A DNA stretch of 64,000 bases from Breviolum minutum Mf 1.05b.01. Lineage: Eukaryota > Sar > Dinophyceae > Suessiales > Symbiodiniaceae. The stretch lies in assembly GCA_000507305.1 (NCBI GenBank), contig DF240168.1, positions 62,001 through 126,000 of the forward strand, in the 5' to 3' direction. A program made the position numbers and the translations under genes. The notes under the pieces were generated by a model. It was given only the letters and a program-made list of their open reading frames with translations, was not told the DNA's origin and did not search any database. Below are positions 27,401 through 43,070 of this stretch, in pieces (position 1 is the stretch's first letter; each line of letters opens with the position of its first letter).

Positions 27401-28938
27401 TTTTGGCAACTTGTGGCCAGACATTAAACAACACAACTGTGCTTTTCTGTTTTGATCTCAAAATTATGGTTGGTGAACTGGTATGCGGCTATCAATGGAA
27501 GTTTAAATCGAAAACTTCCGTCCAGCTTTTAGAGCAAGATGCTATAGCAGTAGCCACTAGCTGCTATTCAGTCTTGCATATATATATATATAGATGTTTC
27601 CACAAATGGTGGTACCACAAAAAGGATGGTTTATAATGGAAAACCCTATTAAAATGGATGATTTGGGGGTACCCCTATTTTTGGAAACCCCCATATTGTG
27701 ATTCATCGCTCAGATTCTGATGCTTCGATTGGTGCAGGTATCACTTTCCTGGATTTGGATTTGGATTTGGGACAGCTTGGAGGTGTGGTGGGCGGACCCT
27801 TCCAAGGGAACTGCTTGTTGTTGGAATGGAAGAAGCGCAATGAGCGTCAATTGAAGTGCTTTGGGTAAAGACATTGTTGTCAAAGATCTAATGATTGGAG
27901 ATCAAGTATGTTTAGATATTATTCATGATATTTGTTTGGTTGCTTGCAACCATTTTATAGTTTTAAACTGGCCCCCACGTTTATGCACTAAGTTTTGGGT
28001 TGTCAACCTCTAATAGTCTATGAGGGGATGATCATCAACACCATAGTCCCTCCAGGGAACTAACATGTCTCACCAGGGATATGTTAGTTCCCGGGAATGT
28101 ATACCGCAGTAGATTTGATCTGTGAATTTCGATGATCCGATGTGTCCTTCATTTTTGAGATACAACCGCTTTTTGAAAATGAAAACAAAGGACAAAGAGT
28201 CCAACCATGCAATGCGTGACACTTCAACAACATTCAACAACCATCTTTGCTGATGAACAAAATTCTGCCTGGCATTTTGTCTGTGACCATTTTGGATAAT
28301 CCAAATGTATCCAAATGTCATGTCATGAAACCCTGTCAATTGAGTTTTTGTTTCATTAGGTGACGGATGGCTCACCCCTAAAATATGGGAAACAAAAATA
28401 CCGCACCTGAGGAAGTATGACTGGATGTCTAGGGTCCAGAACGTCCCTGAATTGGTTTGTCCGAATTTTTATAGGAAACCAATGTTACTTCCCCACCTTT
28501 CATCTTGAATCTCATCCCAGATACCTTTGTTTATCTTTTTTTGGTAGCTCATCATAAGCCATCTAAACTATTTTGGTTTCAAATCAACTTCCTAGTTGGA
28601 GGTTTCAACCCTGTTTGAACAAAAAGAATTAATTGGACTAGGTGGTGGTTTCAGATATTTTTGATTTTCATCCCTATTTGGGGAAATGATCCAATTTGAC
28701 TAATATTTTTTTCAAATGGGTTGGTTCAAGCACCAACCAGATCAAAGATCCTTAGGAAGTTGCAAAGGGTCCAACAACCCAACTGAGGCTTTCTGATCTT
28801 TCTGGAACATCTAAAACCTTGGAAACCACCAACTAGGATTGCATTCCTCAAATCCTGTCAGGAACAGCTACGTGGTTGGAGCCGAAAACCTCCGATCGCT
28901 TGGTGGCCTATGACGTCTACCTGGCTGCCACGGAGACA
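720..28938 (+). CDS. Large repetitive surface-type protein gene (multi-exon, envelope)
   Basis: This is the span over which small exons of one repetitive protein are seen. Conserved blocks recur in a fixed order: [17 protein letters not shown]-like, DLDLGQLGG-like, LSWDPP-like, VAYDVYLA-like, VPVGINET-like, PAET and [13 protein letters not shown]. Phases agree across 10192-10278 to 11987-12088 to 12198-12271 to 14036-14078 to 15324-15379 to 15928-16044 to 16216-16281 to 17008-17040, and across 720-813 to 1192-1277 to 2291-2340 and 27738-27782 to 28862. The motif set resembles repeats I associate with very large dinoflagellate surface or secreted proteins; that is from memory, not a search. 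Start codon, stop codon and many exons are not identified, and the span could hold more than one gene. No function is claimed beyond a repetitive, probably extracellular or membrane-associated protein. Confidence 0.55.
814..1191 (+). other. Intron between exons A and B
   Basis: GT-AG intron of 378 nt. It contains a complete H1 hairpin element at 1043-1163, which ends only 28 nt before the acceptor. Confidence 0.45.
1043..1163. repeat. H1 hairpin element, copy 1
   Basis: Starts CTAGGTGGTGGTTTCAAA and ends in the near-complement TTGAAACCACCACC. The interior has the family core TTCACCCC, then GGAAATGATCCAATTTGA, then TAATATTTTTC. Confidence 0.85.
1192..1277 (+). CDS. Repeat-protein candidate exon B
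   Basis: It follows TTTGAG and reads [20 protein letters not shown] and then TARRLARQ. The V-x-V-T-V...RRLA pattern looks like the end of an SEA-like module. It ends in phase 1 at a GTACCC donor, matching the two-nucleotide lead of the next candidate exon at 2291. Confidence 0.5.
1278..2290 (+). other. Probable intron with repeats
   Basis: Holds an H3 hairpin at 1555-1697, a (TA) run near 1890, an A tract near 1915 and a (CA) run near 2130. No coding block is seen. Confidence 0.4.
1555..1697. repeat. H3 hairpin element, copy 1
   Basis: Opens CTTGGAGGATCATCCCAGTT and closes with the complement GGGATGATCCTCCAAG. The stem also contains AGTAAGTGGTTAGTAA-type sequence. Confidence 0.8.
2291..2340 (+). 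CDS. Repeat-protein candidate exon D
   Basis: A TTTCCAG acceptor is followed by a two-nucleotide lead and [16 protein letters not shown], then GTCTTA as a possible donor. The phase fits exon B (a joined GAT, Asp). The downstream end is uncertain. Confidence 0.4.
2341..3561 (+). other. Probable intron
   Basis: AT-rich, with (ACAT)n runs at 2460-2570 and ATATAT tracts near 2870, 3370 and 3430-3500. A further small exon could lie near 3250-3340 but cannot be delimited. Confidence 0.35.
3562..3653 (+). CDS. Repeat-protein candidate exon C
   Basis: After the acceptor TTATCTTCAG the frame [20 protein letters not shown] is open and uses GC-rich codons unlike the flanks. The 3' end is not determined; the H2 hairpin begins at 3670. 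Confidence 0.4.
3670..3792. repeat. H2 hairpin element, copy 1
   Basis: A near-perfect inverted repeat: ACTTGGATGTCCCAGGAAGT at the left and ACTTCCTGGGACATCCAAGT at the right, with a GGTTATAACCC-type inner stem. Confidence 0.92.
3789..3941. repeat. H3-like hairpin, copy 2 (diverged)
   Basis: Right end GGGATGATCCTCCAAGTGG matches H3. The left end overlaps the end of the H2 copy, so the two elements abut or one inserted beside the other. Confidence 0.55.
5884..5985. repeat. H1 hairpin element, copy 2
   Basis: GAGGTGGTGGTTTCAAA at the left, the family core, and GGTTGGTTCAACCACCAACC at the right. Confidence 0.85.
6100..6215. repeat. H8 hairpin element, copy 1
   Basis: Left arm GGACCCTCCAAAACAGAGG..., right arm GGATCTCCAAACCACCAGTT followed by GAGATTCCATGATTCT. 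The same arrangement recurs at 12594 and 38513. Confidence 0.6.
7762..7869. repeat. H4 hairpin element, copy 1
   Basis: ACTGTTGATGGAAGAAATCC at the left and GGATTTCTTCCATCAACAGT at the right, a perfect terminal inverted repeat of 20 bp. Confidence 0.93.
8561..8664. repeat. H4 hairpin element, copy 2
   Basis: GTGTTGATGGAAGAAATCCT at the left and its near-complement, ending ATCAACAGT, at the right. It ends 57 nt before the acceptor of the next exon. Confidence 0.92.
8721..8795 (+). CDS. Repeat-protein candidate exon F
   Basis: A strong acceptor (CTTCCTTCCTTGCAG) and a consensus donor (GTAGGT at 8796) bound exactly 25 codons beginning [16 protein letters not shown] and ending AQSKG. Both borders are phase 0. 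Confidence 0.6.
8868..8957. repeat. H7-like hairpin, copy 1
   Basis: AAACTAAACATATCCCCTG at the left, GATGGTTGGAAGA inside, and AGGGGACATTCGTTAGTTTT at the right. Confidence 0.65.
9261..9364. repeat. H4 hairpin element, copy 3
   Basis: TACTGTTGATGGAAGAAATC at the left and GATTTCTTCCATCAACAGTA at the right. Confidence 0.93.
9468..9571. repeat. H1 hairpin element, copy 3
   Basis: CTAGGTGGTGGTTTCAAG at the left and GGGTTGAAACCACCAACTAG at the right. Confidence 0.92.
10192..10278 (+). CDS. Repeat-protein exon G
   Basis: An acceptor CCTTTTGCAG is followed by [16 protein letters not shown], then AEGKLG. This matches the module start seen at 15324. It ends in phase 1 at a GC donor (GCAGAA). Joining to exon H gives an intact glycine codon and continues the LGG motif. 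A GT donor after FVDK is an alternative end. Confidence 0.55.
11230..11317. repeat. H7-like hairpin, copy 2
   Basis: ATGTCCCCTGAAAATTAATG followed by GTTGGAAGA, closing with CCTTCGTTAGTTTTTT. It closely resembles the 8868 copy. Confidence 0.65.
11860..11960. repeat. H6 hairpin element, copy 1
   Basis: GGGTGTTTCCAGAAATAGG at the left, ATGGATGGTTTATAATGG in the core, and CACTATTTTTGGAAACATCC at the right. It seems to sit inside an older CTAACA...GGAGGGTAAC-type hairpin. Confidence 0.88.
11987..12088 (+). CDS. Repeat-protein exon H
   Basis: A TTTCAG acceptor and a GTGGGC donor bound a 102-nt exon. It reads [18 protein letters not shown] and then STRSLV. The V-x-A-Y-x-I-Y-L core matches exons K and S. 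Joining to exon I restores a glycine codon and gives [14 protein letters not shown]. Confidence 0.65.
12089..12197 (+). other. Short intron (109 nt) with palindrome
   Basis: GT-AG intron. Just upstream of the acceptor it has an inverted repeat, ATCACGAATT facing GTGATTCGTGAT. It is the shortest intron inferred in this gene. Confidence 0.5.
12198..12271 (+). CDS. Repeat-protein exon I
   Basis: Reads [16 protein letters not shown] then NTWSFVE, and ends in phase 0 at a GC donor (GCAAGG). Joined to exon J it gives [17 protein letters not shown], which matches the module order. Coding-like sequence also runs on past this point in the same frame, so a later donor is possible. Confidence 0.6.
12331..12446. 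repeat. H4 hairpin element, copy 4
   Basis: TACTGCTGATGTTTCAGAAA at the left (diverged) and GGATTTCTTCCACCAACAGT at the right. Confidence 0.8.
12594..12704. repeat. H8 hairpin element, copy 2
   Basis: ACCCTAAGAATCACTGGACC at the left and GATCCCATGATTCTTAGGGT at the right. Confidence 0.88.
13743..13855. repeat. H1 hairpin element, copy 4
   Basis: CTAGCTGGTGGTTTTTGTTC at the left and GGTTCAACCACCACCTAG-like sequence at the right, with the family core between. Confidence 0.85.
13914..14010. repeat. H5 hairpin element, copy 1
   Basis: ACACTCCGGTAAACTAACGT at the left; CCATTGCTATGTTAGTTTAC at the right. Confidence 0.88.
14036..14078 (+). CDS. Repeat-protein exon J
   Basis: Reads [14 protein letters not shown], 14 codons plus one base, ending at a GC donor (GCCGGA). 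Together with the GT at the start of the next exon it forms a glycine codon, giving [13 protein letters not shown]. This is the most diagnostic piece of the module. Confidence 0.7.
14079..15323 (+). other. Probable GC-AG intron
   Basis: Contains GATATATAGA-type tracts (14176-14345) flanking a GGTGCCAAAT...ATTTGGCACC inverted repeat, and an H7-like hairpin at 15197-15274. Confidence 0.45.
15197..15274. repeat. H7-like hairpin, copy 3
   Basis: CATAGCACCTGAAAATGGA at the left, GTTGGAAGATGAATTTCC inside, and GGGGGCTGACCTGTTAG at the right. It is almost identical to 19990-20062. Confidence 0.7.
15324..15379 (+). CDS. Repeat-protein exon K0
   Basis: After CACGTCAG a two-nucleotide lead is followed by [18 protein letters not shown], 18 codons, ending at the donor GTTTCT. 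The match to exon G ([16 protein letters not shown]) is clear. Joined to exon K it gives [14 protein letters not shown], the same spacing as [15 protein letters not shown] at 27738. Confidence 0.7.
15860..15912. repeat. (ATCC)n microsatellite
   Basis: About thirteen tandem ATCC units inside the intron 15380-15927. Confidence 0.97.
15928..16044 (+). CDS. Repeat-protein exon K
   Basis: After a T-rich tract and GAG it reads [18 protein letters not shown], then [11 protein letters not shown]. It has 39 codons and ends in phase 0 at the donor GTGAGA. The D-L-D-x-G-x-L-G-G and W-x-P-P motifs and the Y-x-x-Y core recur at 27738-28938. Confidence 0.7.
16216..16281 (+). CDS. Repeat-protein exon L
   Basis: Reads [20 protein letters not shown] then EQ, phase 0 at both ends with the donor GTCACC. 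An alternative end at 16319 (GTGAAA) leaves a longer peptide but breaks phase with exon M. The peptide looks like an SEA-like helix. Confidence 0.5.
16282..17007 (+). other. Probable intron
   Basis: Contains one H5 hairpin (16698-16800) and short C and G homopolymer runs. Nothing else was recognised. Confidence 0.4.
16698..16800. repeat. H5 hairpin element, copy 2
   Basis: TACACTCCGGTAAACTAACA at the left and TGTTAGTTTACCGGAGGGTA at the right. Both arms also carry TAGCCATAGAAAATCAACCC or its complement, so the stem is about 40 bp. Confidence 0.95.
17008..17040 (+). CDS. Repeat-protein exon M (33 nt)
   Basis: An acceptor CAACTTCAG and a perfect GTGAGT donor bound 11 codons, [11 protein letters not shown]. 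It is phase 0 at both ends and continues exon L in the same style. Confidence 0.5.
19705..19800. repeat. H7-like hairpin, copy 4
   Basis: CACCCTGGAAGATTAACATG at the left and CATGTTAATCTTCCAGGGTG at the right, a perfect 20-bp terminal inverted repeat. Confidence 0.93.
19833..19960. repeat. H4 hairpin element, copy 5
   Basis: GCTGTTGATGGTTCAGAAA at the left and TTTCTGAACCATCAACAGG at the right. This subfamily has GGTTCAGAAA where other copies have GGAAGAAA. Confidence 0.9.
19990..20062. repeat. H7-like hairpin, copy 5
   Basis: CACCTGACAATGGATGGTTG at the left and GGGGGCTGACCTGTTAG at the right. Much of the interior is identical to the 15197 copy. Confidence 0.7.
20464..20570. repeat. H9 hairpin element, copy 1
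   Basis: ACCATCCATGGGACGAACGG at the left, then CCCTACATGGATGC; TGTAGGTAAATATACAATTC and CCCATGGGATAGT at the right. Confidence 0.8.
20788..20876. repeat. H9 hairpin element, copy 2
   Basis: CCATCCATGTATGGTATATT and TACCTACA at the left; TGTAGGTAAATATACCATTC and CCATGGATC at the right. Confidence 0.85.
21428..21463. repeat. (GAT)n microsatellite
   Basis: A run of about 12 GAT units in non-coding sequence. Confidence 0.95.
21746..21839. repeat. H1 hairpin element, copy 5
   Basis: CTAGGTGGTGGTTTCAAA at the left and GGTTGAAACCACCAACTAG at the right. Confidence 0.93.
22689..22770 (+). CDS. Repeat-protein candidate exon O
   Basis: The frame [18 protein letters not shown] then VVVEGSLVD is open and GC-rich. 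It resembles the V-x-V-x-x-x-x-L ... VVYT-x-S-x-L-V-E stretch of the module. Borders are guesses. Confidence 0.35.
22771..24461 (+). other. Stretch without recognised exons
   Basis: Holds an H7-like hairpin at 23820-23925 and a TA run near 23618. A block near 23995-24060 is coding-like but undelimited. Confidence 0.35.
23820..23925. repeat. H7-like hairpin, copy 6
   Basis: CCCTCCCCGAAGTTTAACAT at the left and ATGTTAAACTTCGGGAGGG at the right. Confidence 0.92.
24462..24565 (+). CDS. Repeat-protein candidate exon P
   Basis: A GC-rich 104-nt block after CGACCCAG contains [16 protein letters not shown] and then [11 protein letters not shown], ending in phase 0 at GTTGGC. It looks like a diverged module copy (G-x-L-x-x-L-S-x-P ... 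LGNVTV) and joins in phase to exon Q. Confidence 0.4.
24963..25013 (+). CDS. Repeat-protein exon Q
   Basis: After GTTGTTTGCAG it reads [17 protein letters not shown], 17 codons in phase 0 up to a GTTGAC donor. It corresponds to [11 protein letters not shown] in exon I. Confidence 0.55.
25806..25918. repeat. H9 hairpin element, copy 3
   Basis: AGTATCCATGGGATGATTGT then TACCTACATGG at the left; CATGTAGG and CCTATGGGATAC at the right. Further partial copies follow to about 26070. Confidence 0.7.
27012..27117. repeat. H4 hairpin element, copy 6
   Basis: GCTGTTGATGGGTCAGAAAT at the left and ATTTCTGAACCATCAAAAC at the right. Confidence 0.88.
27594..27692. repeat. H6 hairpin element, copy 2
   Basis: GTTTCCACAAATGGTGGTAC at the left; ACCCCTATTTTTGGAAAC at the right, with ATGGTTTATAATGGAAAACC in the core. 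Confidence 0.9.
27738..27782 (+). CDS. Repeat-protein exon R
   Basis: After GGTGCAG it reads [14 protein letters not shown], 14 codons plus one base, ending at GTGTGG. Joined to exon S it completes [10 protein letters not shown], exactly the module order seen in exon K. Confidence 0.65.
28048..28103. repeat. H7-like short hairpin, copy 7
   Basis: CCCTCCAGGGAACTAACATG at the left; ATATGTTAGTTCCCGGGA at the right. At 56 bp it is the shortest copy. Confidence 0.8.
28638..28740. repeat. H1 hairpin element, copy 6
   Basis: CTAGGTGGTGGTTTCAGA at the left and TTGGTTCAAGCACCAACCAG at the right. Confidence 0.9.
28862..28938 (+). CDS. Repeat-protein exon S
   Basis: After TCCTGTCAG it reads [20 protein letters not shown] then AATET. 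The frame stays open past this point to about 29000, so the 3' end is approximate. The Y-x-V-Y-L-A core matches exons H and K. Confidence 0.6.
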
Positions 28939-29043
28939 GGATCTGATTTGGAGATCCCGGCGTTTTGCTTGTGGCTTGGGACCCTATATAACCGAAGGTT
29001 GAAGATGATGTTGATGAATTTGATGAGCAATGAGATGTTGATA

Positions 29044-29045
<2 letters not shown>

Positions 29046-29105
<60 letters not shown>
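29046..29105. repeat. (GAT)n microsatellite
   Basis: About 20 uninterrupted ATG/GAT triplets. Confidence 0.97.
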
Positions 29106-29106
<1 letters not shown>

Positions 29107-29357
29107 GTATTATATATTGAGATATTAGATTACGTATCTATTATTCGGATATACATACACAAAATGTTTCGAACTCGACACATTCTACCCAGAAAAAGAA
29201 TTCAATCGATACACAATTCATTTGTAAATCTACGTTCACATTGCTAGATTATTCGGTAGCTAAAGGTCGGTAGCTAAATAACTTTTGAGTTGGTTTGTAA
29301 AGGTGACACACCTGAAATCCCATAGAACATGCTCTCCCAAATGAAGGTACCCTCCAC

Positions 29358-29462
29358 TGCTGTTGATGGTTCAGAAATCCGGCTAACCACAAAAGATGAT
29401 GACTATCCCATGTTTTTTAAGGTTTTAACAATTCCAGGTGCTGCAGGATTTCTTCCAACCAT
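29358..29462. repeat. H4 hairpin element, copy 7
   Basis: CTGCTGTTGATGGTTCAGAA at the left (the TTCAGAA subfamily) with GGATTTCTTCCAACCATGG at the right. The arms belong to different subfamilies. Confidence 0.75.
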
Positions 29463-29698
29463 GGAGTTTGTAACATTTTTGTTAGTAAACCATGATGACT
29501 TTTAAATAATGTCCGTTGCATCTAGCCCACTTTTTGATGACTTTGAGTTTTTCTCGGTTTTAGCGATCCAAACTCTGGGCAATGTGTGTGTCTTGCCATT
29601 AGCTTCAATTCCCCCACCGGAACCGGTTCCGTTGGGAGCATCCGGGTGCTGGCGTGAGCCAAAGTGCCGCTTGAACGTTGAATTTGGTGGAACTCGTC

Positions 29699-39012
<9,314 letters not shown>

Positions 39013-39138
39013 TAGCGCCCGGAGTTGTCGATAGCGATTACAGAAGGCTCCTGGAAAGCAATTGCCTTTGTGCTGCAATGAGCAGTAGTCAACTTTGTTC
39101 AGCAACAATTTTGATAAACATGTTGGATAACCTAATGT

Positions 39139-39237
39139 CTAGGTGGTGGTTTCAAACATTTTTTATTTTCACCCCTATTTGGGGGAAATGATCCATTTTG
39201 ACTAATATTTTTCAAATGGGTTGAAACCACCAACCAG
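39139..39237. repeat. H1 hairpin element, copy 11
   Basis: CTAGGTGGTGGTTTCAAA at the left and GGGTTGAAACCACCAACCAG at the right. Confidence 0.93.
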
Positions 39238-39466
39238 ATGTTGTTGTTTTTTAATCACCCCATTTTTTCTTGTTGGAATTGTCTAGTGCAAGTGGTTCGT
39301 TGAAACCCCCGTGTTTCACTGAAGTGGGCAGTCTGCCGATGAAAGCTTTCCGGATGCCGAGTGGTTCCCCTAGTTACTGGTTGCTGCAAGCAAAAAAGGA
39401 GACATGACCGCAGCTGTGTTGGGGAAGTTTGCACTTACTGACTGACTGACGGCTGATGAATGATTA

Positions 39467-39560
39467 CGATGATGATGATGATGATGATGATGATGTTGAT
39501 GTTGATGTTGATGTTGATGTTGATGTTGATGACGACTGATGACTGATGACTGATGATATG
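39467..39560. repeat. GAT/GATGTT simple repeat
   Basis: GAT triplets followed by six-base GATGTT units and a GACTGAT tail. Confidence 0.95.
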
Positions 39561-39739
39561 ATTTTCATATAATTATGATTTGATATGGTATGATATTAAT
39601 ATGATGATGACAATGACGGTGACGATGCTGTTGAAGATGGCTGATGATATGATGCATACAATAATATGATACAATTATGGTATGATATAACTCATGTTGA
39701 GATGATATGATGCTAACAATGTGTTTTTTATCACGGCAA

Positions 39740-39746
39740 TGATGCT

Positions 39747-39777
<31 letters not shown>

Positions 39778-39780
39778 AAA

Positions 39781-39836
<56 letters not shown>

Positions 39837-39871
39837 CATGATTGTCCTGGTGATCGTGGTGATGATGATGG

Positions 39872-39909
<38 letters not shown>

Positions 39910-39955
39910 TTGATGTTGATGATGATGATGATGATGATGATGATGACGATGATGG
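39740..39955. repeat. Long GAT/GCT microsatellite
   Basis: About 200 bp of GAT/ATG triplets with a short GCT start and interruptions. Long spurious ORFs on both strands arise from it. Confidence 0.97.
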
Positions 39956-40451
39956 TCTTGGTCATTACATGCAGTGACTTTGCAGTGACTATATATGACA
40001 ATAAACAAGATATCACCAGAGCAGATGAACTACACATATCCATGATGTAACAGGTTGCTGTTTCTTCCGGCAGCTTGCAGGTGATTTGAAAGCTAAACCA
40101 GTGACGTTGTGGGTTCACTGTCAATGATAAATCGTACCATGCCGCAAGATTGATATCCGTAAGCCTATAATCCAAAAAAACAAAAAATATAGTTTTTGTT
40201 GTGTGGGTTCCATTTGCATTAAACTCGAACATCTTTTTAAATTGTTTTAAACAGGGCTGCCAGGCATGCACTTGTACCTTTTTATTTCATCAAATGAACC
40301 ACCAAGACTCTCAGTGAGAGCTCGACCTCCTTTTTTTCGTCAAAGCCGCAGGACATTTGCGGTATCAAATTGGCCAAGAGATTTCCAGAAACATCACAAG
40401 TGACTCGGAGTAATTTCCAGTTGAAGGGTTGTTAATTGGTTGCATCAAAAA

Positions 40452-40564
40452 CTGGGTGGTGGTTTAACTCAACTAATTTGTTATTTTTTACCCCTACCTA
40501 CCTGAGAAAATCATCAAATTGGACGAATATTTTTTTCAAATGGGTTGGTTCAACCATCAACTAG
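40452..40564. repeat. H1 hairpin element, copy 12
   Basis: CTGGGTGGTGGTTTAACTCA at the left and GGTTGGTTCAACCATCAACT at the right. Confidence 0.85.
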
Positions 40565-41170
40565 AAAAAAAAGGTTTGGAAACAGCAAATGTGAAGCAAA
40601 CCACTCAGTGACATTTGGGGGAAACCAAAATCAGCTGACAGCTGGGGATACCCAGCTTTCTTTTCCTTGACATGGGGGATCAACTATGGAGTCCTGGTGG
40701 AATCTCAAAAATCACGAAGTTTGCGCAAAGTGATTTGTAGGTTGTCAGAGTTCTTAATGATTGAATACACCAACATTTACATTCAGTGGCCAATGATTCA
40801 TATTTGCGCATGTTCTATGCAAATTGGACGCAAAAGGGTGTGTAAGGATGTTCATAGAGAGGGGTGAAACCTCATGTGTTTTTTTTTGTTCTGCGATTTG
40901 TTCCTTTTGTATGGTACTTTTTGTTGAGATTTGTTCAGAAATAAGATTGTGCTACTTTGGGTTGTCGTCGTTTCTTTCACCCCAAGAAACTAAGACATGG
41001 ACCCTAAAAGTGGAGGGGTTTTTAATAGGAATCTCCTTTTTACAGGTATCTATTTTCAGGTGCCGGTGGTGTCTTTTTTTAGCCCTGACATATCCCACTG
41101 ACATAGTCAGTAAGACAACAAAAAAAACTCTCCAAATGCCCAATTACAGCTTTCAATGTTTGGTTTAAAT

Positions 41171-41307
41171 AGGAGTAAACTTGATGGTTCAGAAATCCCA
41201 AACAACCACCTGGGATGTATAAACCCTTGTAAATAATGGGATGGATAAACTACCTTTACCTCAACTGGTGATCGCCGGATTTCAACCATCAACAGGAGTA
41301 AACTTGA
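41171..41307. repeat. H4 element (copy 8) with 14-bp flanking direct repeats
   Basis: AGGAGTAAACTTGA occurs at 41171-41184 and 41294-41307. Between them lies an H4 element with TTGATGGTTCAGAAATCC on the left and GGATTTCAACCATCAAC on the right. Confidence 0.85.
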
Positions 41308-41351
41308 GTAAATGTTCCCAAATCCTCTTGAAATCATCATCTGACCATACA

Positions 41352-41473
41352 TGGGTGTTTCCGAAAAATAGTGGGTTTTCCCCCCAAATCATCCATTGAA
41401 AAATAGGGTTTTTACCATGATTTTCACCATCCATTTTGGGGGAAACTTCCCCTTATTTTTGGTGGAAACACCC
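41352..41473. repeat. H6 hairpin element, copy 3
   Basis: TGGGTGTTTCCGAAAAATAG at the left; TATTTTTGGTGGAAACACCC at the right. Confidence 0.88.
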
Positions 41474-41504
41474 ATCATCAGCTCCCCAACATTTCTTGAC
41501 ACAG

Positions 41505-41590
41505 GTCAAGTCGTGTGGGCCGAAACCTCCGTGTGGCTCGGGAGAGAGATGGAAGCCGACGAGAGTTTTGAGCGGGTGTTGTGCTATTGA
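41505..41590 (+). CDS. Orphan candidate exon
   Basis: After the acceptor TTGACACAG the frame QVVWAETSVWLGREMEADES then FERVLCY is open to TGA. The GC-rich codons resemble exons more than the surrounding introns. There is no clear partner exon, so it could be part of an unrecognised gene between two H6 elements. Confidence 0.3.
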
Positions 41591-41626
41591 AGATGGGGCG
41601 GCTTAATAAAACACCTGTGTCAAAAT

Positions 41627-41726
41627 GGGTGTTTCCAAAAATAGTGGTACCCCAAAATGGATGGTTTATAATGGAAAACCCTATTAAAATGGATGATTTG
41701 GGGGTACCACTATTTCGGAAACATCC
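41627..41726. repeat. H6 hairpin element, copy 4
   Basis: GGGTGTTTCCAAAAATAGTG at the left; CACTATTTCGGAAACATCC at the right. The interior is nearly identical to 27594-27692. Confidence 0.93.
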
Positions 41727-42457
41727 AAATATATGGTCAAAAGTAGATTTCTACTACGCAAATGCCTTTTTTGCAGTTGGTTCACTTTTTGGTCCGACTC
41801 AGATTGTTAATTGCCTTGCAGGAATTTGGTAGCAATTACATGTCCTGGGTCCTTGATTAATGGGAATTTGTCGTGACCAGTGACCTTCCATACATGGACA
41901 ATGGAGCATTTGGGAAAGGAGATGTACCATTTACCAAACCCATTGGGGCAGTTGTTTTTCAAGTCTACTAGTAGAAGTTGTTTTTGATGTTATGAAGCTA
42001 TATGATGAACCTATATATACCTATGATATACCTATGTAGCTATTTTCAGGGGCAGTATATGATTTTGTTGGCTAGAGATCCTTATTTTGTTGTTAGCCAA
42101 ATGCACTAACACGTATGAGCCTCACATTTTTTGGGTGTTGTTTTGGGGCAGTCGGCAGTCAGATGAACGATTTAGGGAAGACCTTTTTGCACCGTAAAGT
42201 TGCCGAGATGTTTTGATGAGAGGTGTCGTTGTGCTCGTTGTGCCACAATATGGTGAACATATTCACTCAATACGTAGCTGTCACGACTTACCTACAAGAT
42301 GGGGCCCCCTAACTACTATAAGTGGATTTATCGTTTTGCAACCATGATTAAATAGGGTTTGCTGGGGTTATAGCTACCTTATAACTAGGGGGAGCCCTTC
42401 TTGTACTAGTACTGGTTTGATACTGTTTAAAGGAAACGCCGACTTCCAACTGAATAC

Positions 42458-42475
42458 GGCATCGTCATCATCATT

Positions 42476-42522
<47 letters not shown>
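42458..42522. repeat. (ATC)n microsatellite
   Basis: CATCATCATT... run of about 20 triplets. Confidence 0.97.
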
Positions 42523-42780
42523 TTCCATTGGTCCATGAATGTGTATCACTCATCATCCTCCTGTTGTGACGCATCCACGATGCATCAAATCAAATCTAAC
42601 CCCACAGCATCAAGTCCAGCCGAAAACCATCTAACTTAACCTCATATCATATAACCCATCCCATCCCATCTCATAAGCTTGTGCTGGAAAGACTCTGTGT
42701 GTGAAGCCCCTATGGCTGATCATGATAGACCACTGGGGTCAGTACTAGGTATGCCCCTAGAGGGCTGTTTCATCACTTTG

Positions 42781-43070
42781 GCCCATCAGGGACCAATGTT
42801 CCATATTCCAGATGTGATATACACTGCATGGCCGTAGGAGAATGTTACATCAATCGGGCTCATCAGGGGCTAATGTTCCATACACCAGATGTGATATGCA
42901 TATCCCACGGTATTGTGATGTGTATATTTTTTTTTGGTTGTGCAACTGCTGATTGTAGTGTTGTGTTCATCGTTTTGTGGCTCTGGACATTGTAGCATAC
43001 ACGGCCGAGATGAGACATTATATGTTTTTTTGCTTCTGGACATTGTAACATACACAGCCAAGATGAGATC
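42781..43070. repeat. Two pairs of imperfect tandem duplications
   Basis: GCCCATCAGGGACCAATGTT at 42781 is echoed by GCTCATCAGGGGCTAATGTT at 42858. CTCTGGACATTGTAGCATAC at 42980 is echoed by CTTCTGGACATTGTAACATA at 43033. Confidence 0.7.

Larger units (their letters stand above)
25014..27737 (+). other. Probable intron(s)
   Basis: Holds H9 (25806-25918), a (GA)n run near 26545, H4 (27012-27117) and H6 (27594-27692). A coding-like block near 26691-26760 ([13 protein letters not shown]) may be a missed module piece. Confidence 0.35.
27783..28861 (+). other. Probable intron
   Basis: GT-AG intron with an H7-like short hairpin (28048-28103) and an H1 copy (28638-28740). Nothing coding was recognised. 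Confidence 0.45.
28939..29698 (+). other. Region between repeat-protein gene and GFUS
   Basis: Holds a (GAT)n run (29046-29105), an H4 copy (29358-29462) and a T-rich AG acceptor at 29562-29563. Sequence 29564-29698 is GC-rich. It may be the 5' leader of the GFUS mRNA, with the AG serving as a spliced-leader addition site, or a last exon of the upstream gene. Neither is proved. Confidence 0.35.

Noticed and set aside
28876-29247. Single frame of 123 codons starting MEPKTSDRL
   Set aside because: Only its first part is an exon (28862-28938, continuing upstream without a Met); the rest is microsatellite and intron.
39565-40271. Long minus-strand frames (His-, Ile-rich) of up to about 200 codons
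   Set aside because: Their length comes from the GAT array at 39740-39955; flanks show no coding signal.
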